Source: RGIG4074 sp964459165 (GTDB taxonomy: Bacteria; Bacillota; Clostridia; Christensenellales; Borkfalkiaceae). Taken from it: a stretch of 11,253 nucleotides of DNA. The position numbers and the translations under genes are program-made. Below the pieces are notes generated by a model. It had not been told where the DNA came from, searched no databases, and worked only from the letters and a program-made list of their open reading frames with translations. Below, piece by piece: positions 1-7,378 of this stretch (the first letter of the stretch is position 1; the number at the start of each line of letters is the position of its first letter). The stretch is taken from contig CAYWKM010000050.1 in NCBI GenBank assembly GCA_964459165.1, forward strand, positions 1 to 11,253, in the 5' to 3' direction.

Positions 1-78
1 ATGGACGATACGGAGACGATTTTTACGAATCCGCGGAATAAGAAAACGGAAGATTATATCAACGGACGTTTCGGCTGA
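1..78 (+). CDS. pstB: PstB, phosphate ABC transporter ATP-binding protein, C-terminal end only
   Basis: Only the last 25 codons and the TGA stop are in the window. The reading frame ends in DTETIFTNPRNKKTEDY followed by INGRFG, which matches the very characteristic C-terminus of PstB (family pattern: DTxxIFxNPxxKxTEDYIxGRFG). PstB is the cytoplasmic ATPase that powers the high-affinity phosphate importer PstSCAB. The ATG at position 1 is almost certainly internal, because the ATPase domain (Walker A, signature and Walker B motifs) must lie upstream of the window. phoU often follows pstB in Firmicutes, but here the next gene is convergent (trpA), so phoU is not directly downstream. The identification rests on the C-terminal signature alone. 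Confidence 0.85.
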   Translation: MDDTETIFTNPRNKKTEDYINGRFG

Positions 79-127
79 TTTTGATTGTTCATGAATTTAT
101 CTTTTTAATCCCCTCGATAATTAGTAT

Positions 128-175
128 AATAAACGTTATTATATCTCTACAATGATATAAAAACGTTTATTTTTT
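128..175 (+). terminator. AT-rich convergent terminator hairpin between pstB and trpA
   Basis: A long inverted repeat: AATAAACGTT (128-137) pairs perfectly with AACGTTTATT (162-171). One A/A mismatch follows, then TTATATC (139-145) pairs with GATATAA (154-160), leaving an 8-nt loop. On the + strand the hairpin runs into TTTT (172-175), suiting termination of the pst transcript. On the minus strand it lies directly after the trpA stop codon but is followed by ATACTAATT, a poor U-tract. It may end both converging transcripts. The stem is AT-rich and thus weaker than a typical intrinsic terminator. Confidence 0.6.
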
Positions 176-942
176 ATAACTCTCTAAGAGCGTCTTTCAT
201 TTGTTTTACATAAGCGCCTATTTTTTCCGGAGAATCCTTGCCGTATTGACCGACCATTTTAACGATGGCGGATCCGACGATCGCGCCGTCTGAAACGGAA
301 GCCATTTTAGCCGCTTGCTCCGGTGAGGAAATACCGAAACCGACGGCGCAGGGAATGGAAGTATTTTTACGCACAACTTCGACTAAGGACCGAATATCCG
401 TCTTGATTTCCGTTCTTATTCCGGTAACGCCTAAGCTGGAAACGATATAGAGAAAACCCTCCGCTTCCCTTGCAATCATGGCAATGCGATTTTCCGAAGT
501 AGGCGCGATCAAGGAAATCAAGTCTATTCCGTATTTTTTGCAGATAGGATGAAATTCTTCCTTTTCTTCATAGGGAAGATCCGGCAAAATCAATCCGTCG
601 ACGCCGATTTCGGAACACCTTGAAATAAATTTTTCAGATCCGTAAGAAAAGACGACGTTTGCATAGGTCATAAACGCCAATGGAATGACGGTTTCTTTTC
701 GCAGCTCTTTCACAAAGGCAAAAATGCGATCGGTGGTCGCTCCGTTGGTTAGCGCCCTTAAATTCGCCGCCTGAATGATCGGACCTTCCGCAGTGGGATC
801 GGAAAAAGGGATTCCGAGTTCGATGAGATCCGCTCCGTTTTTTACCATTTCGCGAACGATCTTGTTTGTCGTTTCTAAATCGGGATCGCCGCAGGTAATG
901 AAAGGAACAAAGGCCTTTCCGTTTTTAAAAGCGTTTGCGATT

Positions 943-950
<8 letters not shown>
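174..950 (-). CDS. trpA: Tryptophan synthase alpha chain
   Basis: TrpA cleaves indole-3-glycerol phosphate to indole and glyceraldehyde-3-phosphate and channels the indole to TrpB in the cytoplasmic alpha2-beta2 complex. The protein is 258 residues, close to the usual 260-270. The TIM-barrel signature ELGIPFSDPTAEGP spans residues 44-57 and contains the catalytic Glu (E44, equivalent to E. coli E49). The second catalytic acid, Asp60 in E. coli (ADGP), is Glu55 here (AEGP). The phosphate-binding stretch near the C-terminus (VGFGISSPEQAA ... DGAIVGSAIV) is present. The ATG overlaps the trpB stop by 8 bp (ATGAGTAA), and GAGGAG lies about 9 nt upstream inside trpB. It is the last gene of the trp operon, with a hairpin directly behind its stop. 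Confidence 0.97.
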
Positions 951-2125
<1,175 letters not shown>

Positions 2126-2133
<8 letters not shown>

Positions 2134-2749
2134 AGCTGCCTCCTTTTTTTTCGCCGCATCTGACGGCTTCAATGAATCTTTTCATTTTTTCCGGATTTTT
2201 TCTTCTGTCCGTTTCGATTCCCGAACTTACGTCAACGCCGTAAGGCGTAAGCGTTCTCACGGCTTCTCCGATATTTTCGGCGTTTAATCCGCCTGCCAAA
2301 AAATACGGTCTGTCGATTAACCGAAGAAGCTCCCAATCAAACGTCTCTCCTGTTCCCCGCCCCGAATCGAGTAAAATCATATCGGCGCAGGACTCGTTTG
2401 CTTTTTTTACGTCGTTCGGAGAAGACAATTTGAAAGCGCGGAAAATCTTTTTTTCTGTGACGTTTTTTAATCTTGTTATGTATTGTTCATCTTCGTTACC
2501 GTGCAACTGTATAACGTCGATTATGCCGTTTTCAATAAATTTTTTTATCCTATCGATCGGTTCGTCCACAAAAACCCCAACCGTTCGAATAAAGCTTTTT
2601 GTTATCGACTTTAATCGGAAAGCTTGATGAAAGGAGATGCAACGCCAATAAGGGCGAGATAAAATAAATCCGATATAATCGGGATTCAGCCGATTGGCTT
2701 CTTCGATATCCTCTTTCAGGCGCATTCCGCAGAATTTAACTTTCGTCAT
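2126..2749 (-). CDS. trpF: Phosphoribosylanthranilate isomerase
   Basis: TrpF performs the Amadori rearrangement of N-(5'-phosphoribosyl)anthranilate to CdRP, the third step of the pathway. It is a 207-residue single-domain TIM barrel. The general base Cys7 lies in KFCGMR, the general acid Asp128 in ILLDSGRG, and the phosphate-binding motifs LAGGLN (151-156) and GVDVSSGIE (171-179) are clear. QLHG (81-84) is also typical. It is a separate gene rather than a trpCF fusion as in enterobacteria. The ATG overlaps the trpC stop in an ATGA, with GAGG about six nt upstream. The stop lies inside the trpB start region. Confidence 0.97.
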
Positions 2750-3531
2750 TTTACGCCTCGGAATCTGCTCAGCAAGGCCTTTTTATCGGGGGCTTTCATC
2801 AGGGCTTCTCCGATTAAAACGGCGTCTACCCCTATTTCCTTTAATTTGGCAATGTCTCGCTCGTCCTTCACACCGCTTTCGGATACGAAAAGAACATCGT
2901 CGGGGACGAGATCTCTCATCTTTCGACTGTTTTCCGTATTCACCGAAAAATCTTTTAAATTTCGATTATTGACGCCGACGAGCCTCGCTCCGACGCGCAA
3001 AGCGCTCTTCATCTCTTTTTCATCGTGTGTTTCTATCAACGCAGAAAGTCCTAACCGATCGCATAGAGACAAATATTCGCCTAATTCAGATTCTTTTGTG
3101 ATGGAACAAATCAACAGAACGGCTTGAGCACCGAGGAGCTTCGCTTCATATATCATATACTCATCGACAATAAAATCCTTCCTCAGACAGGGAATGGAAA
3201 CTTCTTTGGCAATCTGTTCCAAATATTGATCGGAACCTAAAAACCACTTCGGTTCGGTCAATACAGAAATACAGGAAGCTCCTGCCTCTTCATATTCCTT
3301 AGCTATTTGAAGATAGGGAAAATATTCGGCGATTAATCCCTTAGAGGGAGAAGCTTTTTTACATTCGCAAATAAAGGAGAGTTCGGGGTTAGATAAAGCT
3401 TTTTCAAATAAAAAAGGCTCTCCTTTCGGGATGGAGGAAATTCTCTCTTTGAGAGCGTCCAAAGGCAGATTTTGTTTAGAAAGAGCGACGCGTTCCCTCG
3501 CAGCGTCGGCAATCGTTTCAAGAATATTCAT
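2746..3531 (-). CDS. trpC: Indole-3-glycerol phosphate synthase
   Basis: TrpC closes the indole ring by decarboxylating and cyclising CdRP to indole-3-glycerol phosphate. The 261-residue protein is a normal monofunctional IGPS. Visible active-site elements are ECKKASPSKG (E56, K58), the general acid lysine in LRKDF (K118), the glutamate in IETHD (E167), the NNR motif (N188-R190) and SESG (217-220). The start codon lies one nt after the trpD stop (TAAGATG) and has no recognisable Shine-Dalgarno, only AATAAG. Translation therefore probably depends on ribosomes finishing trpD. Downstream, trpC overlaps trpF by 4 bp. Confidence 0.97.
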   Translation of the reverse strand: MNILETIADAARERVALSKQNLPLDALKERISSIPKGEPFLFEKALSNPELSFICECKKASPSKGLIAEYFPYLQIAKEYEEAGASCISVLTEPKWFLGSDQYLEQIAKEVSIPCLRKDFIVDEYMIYEAKLLGAQAVLLICSITKESELGEYLSLCDRLGLSALIETHDEKEMKSALRVGARLVGVNNRNLKDFSVNTENSRKMRDLVPDDVLFVSESGVKDERDIAKLKEIGVDAVLIGEALMKAPDKKALLSRFRGVK

Positions 3532-3532
3532 C

Positions 3533-4552
3533 TTATTGATTGGACGCCGTTATCCATTTGTCGAGCGTTCGGATCGCTGCGCCGGAATCGATCAGTTTTA
3601 CGGCGAGATTTACCCCATCCGCTATTGTCGCCGCTTTCCCGCCAATATAGAGCGCTGCGCCGGCGTTCAGGAGAACGCAGTCGCGTTTTGCTCCCCGGTC
3701 TTTTCCGGATAAAATATTGCGAACGATGGCGGCGTTTTCCGTGGGCGTCCCCCCGCGAATCTCCTCTTTGGACGCTCTGCTTAAACCGAAATCTTCCGGC
3801 TGAATTTCATAAGTCGTATATTCGTCGTTCTCAAAATCGCACACGAAGGTTGAATCGCTGATTGAAATTTCATCGATTCTGTCTTTGCCGTAAACAACGA
3901 GTCCCCTTTTTACTCCGAGTTTGTAAAGCGCTTTCGCCAGCGGCTCGACCAAAGAAAGATCGTAAACGCCCAAAACCTGTCTTTGAGGTAAGGCGGGGTT
4001 GGTGAGCGGACCTAAAATATTAAATACCGTTCGAATCCCTAATTCTTTTCGGATTGCTCCGACATATTTCATGGACGTATGGTATTTTTGAGCGAAGAGA
4101 AAACAAATTCCGACGGAATTTAATAAGGATAACGCCTTTTCGGGGTCCTGCCAAATATTTACGCCGAGAGCTTCCAGACAGTCCGCCGTGCCGCATTGGG
4201 AAGACGCCGCCCGATTTCCGTGTTTCGCTACTTTTATTCCGCCGGAAGCGGCGACGATAGCCGAGACTGTGGAAATGTTAAAGCTGTTTGCTTTATCTCC
4301 CCCTGTTCCAACGATTTCAAGCAAATCTAAATCGCTTCTTACGAGGATCGCCCGATCGCGCATGGCGGCGGCACAACCGGTGATTTCGTCAATAGTTTCC
4401 GCTTTGGTACTCTTCGTCGAGAGCGCGGCGAGAAAAGCCGCGTTCTGCGTCGGCGTCGTCTCTCCACTCATAATTTCACTCATGACGGCATAAGCTTCTT
4501 CATAAGACAAATCTTCTTTATCTACTATTTTAATGATAGCTTCTTTTATCAT
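3533..4552 (-). CDS. trpD: Anthranilate phosphoribosyltransferase
   Basis: TrpD transfers phosphoribose from PRPP to anthranilate, the second committed step. It is 339 residues, standard for the free-standing enzyme (glycosyltransferase family 3). The PRPP-binding loop GTGGDKANSFNIST starts at residue 82. KHGNRAASS starts at 110, followed by CGTADCLEALG, and NILGPLTNPA marks the second conserved block. The start ATG overlaps the trpG stop by one base (TAATG) and has GGAGGG 8 nt upstream (4561-4566), giving both independent initiation and coupling. The enzyme is not fused to trpG, unlike E. coli TrpGD. Confidence 0.97.
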   Translation of the reverse strand: MIKEAIIKIVDKEDLSYEEAYAVMSEIMSGETTPTQNAAFLAALSTKSTKAETIDEITGCAAAMRDRAILVRSDLDLLEIVGTGGDKANSFNISTVSAIVAASGGIKVAKHGNRAASSQCGTADCLEALGVNIWQDPEKALSLLNSVGICFLFAQKYHTSMKYVGAIRKELGIRTVFNILGPLTNPALPQRQVLGVYDLSLVEPLAKALYKLGVKRGLVVYGKDRIDEISISDSTFVCDFENDEYTTYEIQPEDFGLSRASKEEIRGGTPTENAAIVRNILSGKDRGAKRDCVLLNAGAALYIGGKAATIADGVNLAVKLIDSGAAIRTLDKWITASNQ

Positions 4553-5145
4553 TATCTTTTCCCTCCATTCAAAGACGCAGTGATGTTTATAAAATTTTTC
4601 AGTATTGTTTTTCCGTCCGGAGTCATAATCGATTCGGGATGAAATTGTAGGCCGAAGACCGGATAAGAAATATGCTGTACAGCCATGACCTCGTTATCCG
4701 AAGTCAACGCGGTAATTTTCAGACATTCCGGCATGGTGTTCGGATCGACGGCGAGCGAATGATATCTGGCAACCGGCGCAAGCTCGGGACACCCTTGAAA
4801 CAACGGACAAGTTCGATCGAACGAAACGATGGATTGTTTTCCGTGCATAAGCCGTTTCGCATAAGTAATCGTTGCGCCGTAAGCGTAACAAATAGCCTGA
4901 TGACCGAGGCATACGCCGAGTATTGGAATTTTACTCCCCAAATTTTTGACGACAGAAACGATGACTCCCGCATCATCCGGGCGGCCGGGACCGGGAGAAA
5001 GAATGATTCCGTCCGGCTTGGAACGTTCGATTTCTCCCGTCGTCATTTCGTCGTTGCGGATCACCTCGATCCTCGGTTCAATCGATCCGATCATCTGGTA
5101 AAGGTTATAGGAGAAGCTATCGTAGTTATCAATCAATAAAATCAT
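4552..5145 (-). CDS. trpG: Anthranilate synthase component II, glutamine amidotransferase
   Basis: TrpG hydrolyses glutamine and passes ammonia to TrpE, together forming anthranilate synthase. The 197-residue class I amidotransferase has the triad Cys79 (GVCLGHQAI), His169 and Glu171 (FHPES). The oxyanion motif SPGPGRP (50-56) and the YHSL segment (128-131), typical of the TrpG/PabA group, are also present. No pabB is in the window; in many Firmicutes such a protein also serves aminodeoxychorismate synthase (PabA), so dual use is possible but not shown. The start overlaps the trpE stop in an ATGA, with GGGAGGGG just upstream. The near 1:1 need for TrpE and TrpG fits this coupling. Confidence 0.96.
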   Translation of the reverse strand: MILLIDNYDSFSYNLYQMIGSIEPRIEVIRNDEMTTGEIERSKPDGIILSPGPGRPDDAGVIVSVVKNLGSKIPILGVCLGHQAICYAYGATITYAKRLMHGKQSIVSFDRTCPLFQGCPELAPVARYHSLAVDPNTMPECLKITALTSDNEVMAVQHISYPVFGLQFHPESIMTPDGKTILKNFINITASLNGGKR

Positions 5146-6611
5146 ATGTCTTCCCCTCCCGCTTGGTTTAACGCTTTTATGACCGCAGCGGCCTTATTGA
5201 TACATTCGTCATATTCATTTTTCGGAATCGAATCCGCTACGATACCTGCGCCGCTCCGAACAAAGACCTTCCCGTTCTTTTTATAAGCGATTCGTATAGC
5301 GATACAAGTGTCGAGATTTCCGCTAAAATCGATATACCCGATCGCTCCGCCGTAAATTCCTCTCTTACAATTTTCCAATTCCGCGATCAGCTGACATGCT
5401 CTTATTTTCGGAGCGCCGGAAAGCGTTCCCGCCGGAAGGACGGAGCCGATGGCGTCCAAAGCGTCGCAATCCTCCCGAATGACTCCTCTCACCGTCGAAC
5501 CGATATGCATGACGTGAGAATATCTTTCGATTAAATGATATTTTTCTACCTCAACCGAACCGAATTTACTGACTCGTCCCAAATCGTTCCTTCCGAGATC
5601 GACGAGCATATTGTGCTCGGCAAGCTCTTTTTCATCTGTAAGAAGCTCCGCCGCCAGCTTTCGATCTTCCTCTTCCGTTTTTCCTCTGGGTCTGGTTCCC
5701 GCTAAGGGAAACGTATGAAGGATTCCGTTTTCTAATTTTACAAGCGTCTCAGGAGAAGCGCCCGCGATTTCAACGTCCGTGCCCGAAAAATAGAACATAT
5801 ACGGCGAAGGATTCAGCGTCCGCAAAATGCGGTAAGTATTGAGAAGGCTTCCCTCAAAGGGGGTGCTCAATCGATTAGATAAGACAATTTGGAAAATATC
5901 GCCCTCCCTGATATAATGTTTGCCCTTCTCAACCATAGCGCAATAAGTCTTTTCATCAAACAGAGGGGTAAACTCTCCCTTTAATCTTCCGCTTGTGTCC
6001 GAAACGGGAACGCCGTTACGGAGAAGCGACTTTAAACCTTCTGCCTCGTTTGCCGCTTTCGCATATTCGCAATCGATATCGACGTCGACGATCGGCATAT
6101 TGACGATAATAATAATCTTTTGACGAAAATTATCGAAAGCGACGACTTTGTCAAACAGCATCAAATCGATATCTTTGAAGGCTTCGGTATCTTCAACTTC
6201 GATTTTTGTTGCCGGTTCGGCATAATTGATATAATCATAAGAGAAATAACCGACGAGACCGCCCGTGAAAGGAGGAAGGTAATCGAATTTCGGACTGTTA
6301 TATTCCGCCAAAATTTTCCGAATATATTTTGCAGGATCTTCCGTAAAAAAGACCTTCGATCCGATTTTCATATTTCCCTTTATACAAGTGATCTCCTCTT
6401 TGGGAGCAAACCCTAAAAAAGTGTATCTTCCCCATTTTTCATGTTCCGCAACCGATTCGAGAATATAACAGCGCTTCGAATTGTTCTTCAAAATTTTCAG
6501 CGCCTGTATGGGCGTGCATACGTCTGACAGCATTTCCGTGCTGATCGGTATCGCTTTATATTTTCCTTCATTCGCGATATTACGAACTTCTTTTAAATCT
6601 GGTAAAACCAC
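5142..6611 (-). CDS. trpE: Anthranilate synthase component I (GTG start)
   Basis: TrpE converts chorismate plus ammonia to anthranilate and pyruvate and is the usual target of feedback inhibition by tryptophan. From the GTG at 6611 it is 489 residues (VVLPDLKEVRN...). The tryptophan-binding ILES motif is at residues 50-53, followed by GRYTFLG. The chorismate-utilising domain shows GASPETL, FPLAGTRPRG, LVDLGRNDLG, AGTLSGAPK and the C-terminal GAGIVADS block. The frame stays open upstream to 6725, but that extension would translate the T-box, its terminator and a second hairpin. The GTG has an excellent AGGGAGGTG (6616-6624), with GGAGG six nt from the start. The trpE stop overlaps the trpG start. 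Confidence 0.96.
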   Translation of the reverse strand: MVLPDLKEVRNIANEGKYKAIPISTEMLSDVCTPIQALKILKNNSKRCYILESVAEHEKWGRYTFLGFAPKEEITCIKGNMKIGSKVFFTEDPAKYIRKILAEYNSPKFDYLPPFTGGLVGYFSYDYINYAEPATKIEVEDTEAFKDIDLMLFDKVVAFDNFRQKIIIIVNMPIVDVDIDCEYAKAANEAEGLKSLLRNGVPVSDTSGRLKGEFTPLFDEKTYCAMVEKGKHYIREGDIFQIVLSNRLSTPFEGSLLNTYRILRTLNPSPYMFYFSGTDVEIAGASPETLVKLENGILHTFPLAGTRPRGKTEEEDRKLAAELLTDEKELAEHNMLVDLGRNDLGRVSKFGSVEVEKYHLIERYSHVMHIGSTVRGVIREDCDALDAIGSVLPAGTLSGAPKIRACQLIAELENCKRGIYGGAIGYIDFSGNLDTCIAIRIAYKKNGKVFVRSGAGIVADSIPKNEYDECINKAAAVIKALNQAGGEDI

Positions 6612-6630
6612 AGAACACCTCCCTAAAAGA

Positions 6631-6655
6631 ACTCTTCGCATTTTCTGCGAAGAGT
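6631..6655 (-). other. Perfect 10-bp hairpin between T-box terminator and trpE ribosome binding site
   Basis: On the transcribed strand ACTCTTCGCA (6655-6646) is followed by the loop GAAAA and the exact complement TGCGAAGAGT (6640-6631). It begins three nt after the T-tract of the T-box terminator and ends seven nt before the trpE Shine-Dalgarno. The bases behind it are TCTTTTA, too broken for a confident terminator. It could be a back-up terminator, a 5' stabiliser of processed trp mRNA, or a site modulating trpE translation. The hairpin is certain as sequence; its role is not. Confidence 0.6.
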
Positions 6656-6657
6656 AT

Positions 6658-6691
6658 AAAAAAATCCTCGACAGAAAATACCTGCCAAGGA
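6658..6691 (-). terminator. T-box-controlled intrinsic terminator of the trp leader
   Basis: On the minus strand TCCTTGGCAG (6691-6682) pairs with CTGTCGAGGA (6674-6665): ten pairs including two G-U, a 7-nt loop, then seven T (6664-6658). The 5' arm contains CCTTG, which can instead pair with CAAGG at the T-box. Terminator and antiterminator are therefore mutually exclusive, as expected for tRNA-controlled attenuation. Confidence 0.9.
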
Positions 6692-6931
6692 CGAATAAAA
6701 TATCCGCGATACCACCTTGATTCAAAATGTTTTACCACTTTGCTCTCGTCGAAATACCATCATATTCCGAAGCCACTTACGTAAGCTTAAACGTTGCAGA
6801 ATACTCGGATTGTACTCCTTTGACTGCACCCTCAACGGTCCATTTGATAATCTGTACTTTCACCCAACTCTCAGCAACATGGGCTCTCTGTGGAATCATG
6901 ATTACCGTTATCTCCGTCTCAACGGTTTGTT
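6658..6931 (-). ncRNA. T-box riboswitch leader, tryptophan-specific
   Basis: This cis-acting leader reads uncharged tRNA-Trp and permits transcription of the trp operon when charging is low. The T-box motif AAGGTGGTATCGCGGA lies at 6718-6703 (minus strand) and supplies the TGG that pairs with the tRNA NCCA end. Upstream, CAGAGAGCC and GTTGCTGAGAG are the AG-bulge and distal-loop elements of Stem I. A TGG specifier (6842-6840) is followed by A and sits in a plausible internal loop: AACGG pairs with CCGTT below it and TGAT with ATCA above. GA-rich flanks (GGAGAT and TTGAGGG) fit the kink-turn at the Stem I base. The 5' end is inferred from the promoter. The specifier agrees with the downstream biosynthetic genes. 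Together with promoter and hairpin this explains the 375-nt gene-free stretch from 6612 to 6986. Confidence 0.93.
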
Positions 6932-6937
6932 TTGTAC

Positions 6938-6966
6938 ATTATATCGAATCTTTTTCTTTTTGTCAA
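6938..6966 (-). promoter_or_regulatory. Consensus sigma-A promoter of the trp operon
   Basis: On the minus strand TTGACA (6966-6961), exactly 17 nt, then TATAAT (6943-6938): both hexamers are perfect consensus. The DNA just upstream is AT-rich (AAGAAAAAAATAAATAATTT), possibly an UP element. The predicted transcription start is near 6931. No repressor dyad is evident over it, so initiation is probably strong and control is left to the T-box. Confidence 0.9.
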
Positions 6967-6986
6967 TGATAATCAGACAAAATTAT

Positions 6987-7208
6987 TTATTTTTTTCTTA
7001 AATTTTTTTCGAAGATAAATCCATCGTTTTCCCCATCGTATTCCTCCGGATTCGTATAAATCTTATCTATGGCAATCGTCGCATAGTCTTGGAAATGAAG
7101 ACATTTTCCGCAATTATCACATACCTTCGAGGGATCGAGATCACATGTTTCGCATTCCATGCACCCGATGCAATCTCTGTCGTATAATACACATTTTTGA
7201 CGTTCCAT
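6987..7208 (-). CDS. Small cysteine-rich protein of unknown function, 73 aa
   Basis: I do not recognise a named function. The 73-residue product has eight cysteines within residues 6-36: C6, C13, C16, C19, C22, C30, C33 and C36. They form CxxCxxCxxC, seven residues, then CxxCxxC, with DLDPSKVCDNCGKC in the middle. The spacing could ligate iron-sulfur clusters or zinc. The rest (IDKIYTNPEEYDGENDG) is acidic, and no signal peptide or membrane segment is seen. The ATG at 7208 is preferred over the in-frame one at 7238 because AAGGAG lies nine nt before it, while the upstream ATG has none. The gene is divergent from lexA, and its stop lies only 20 bp before the trp -35 box. No clear terminator or strong promoter of its own is visible (TATGAT at 7239-7234 is a weak -10 candidate). 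Confidence 0.8.
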   Translation of the reverse strand: MERQKCVLYDRDCIGCMECETCDLDPSKVCDNCGKCLHFQDYATIAIDKIYTNPEEYDGENDGFIFEKNLRKK

Positions 7209-7317
7209 ATCGAGAAACTCCTTAAAATTTAATATCATAAAAGATCTAAAAGTCTATGAAGATGATTGACCGCTTTATTGATAAGGACAAAAAAATAAAA
7301 AAATACGAGAAAATATT

Positions 7318-7331
7318 AAAACATTTGTTTG
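7318..7331 (+). promoter_or_regulatory. Candidate LexA operator overlapping the lexA -35
   Basis: AAAAC-ATTT-GTTTG is an AAAC-N4-GTTT dyad. It resembles, in degenerate form, the Firmicutes LexA box (CGAAC-N4-GTTCG; clostridial variants of the GAAC-N4-GTTT kind). It overlaps the lexA -35 hexamer, where an autorepressor would act. The outer bases depart from the consensus, so this is a candidate only. Confidence 0.4.
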
Positions 7332-7357
7332 CACTTTTAAAAATATTATGTTATAAT
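7329..7357 (+). promoter_or_regulatory. lexA promoter
   Basis: TTGCAC (7329-7334) and a perfect TATAAT (7352-7357) are separated by 17 nt, about 22 bp upstream of the lexA ATG. A-rich tracts at 7288-7320 precede it. Its position inside the upstream extension of the lexA frame argues for the downstream start codon. Confidence 0.75.
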
Positions 7358-7378
7358 AGGTTCGACGAGGTGAATATT

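Noticed and set aside
125..130. TATAAT on the + strand behind pstB, as a possible promoter
   Set aside because: No -35 hexamer at the right distance (TTTTTA), no + strand gene downstream, and it lies at the edge of the convergent terminator hairpin.
6612..6725. 38-codon upstream extension of trpE (ATG at 6725 or 6641)
   Set aside because: It would translate the T-box motif, the terminator and the second hairpin. It has no family match, and a GTG with a strong Shine-Dalgarno lies at 6611.
6776..6785. CTTACGTAAG palindrome as a protein-binding operator
   Set aside because: It lies within the transcribed T-box leader between Stem I and the T-box, beside AAGC/GCTT arms, so it is better explained as part of leader RNA structure (Stem III region).
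7256..7378. 41-codon Lys-rich upstream extension of LexA
   Set aside because: It contains the lexA promoter (TTGCAC-17-TATAAT) and has no ribosome binding site at its start. The ATG at 7379 has GAGGTG and gives the usual LexA length.
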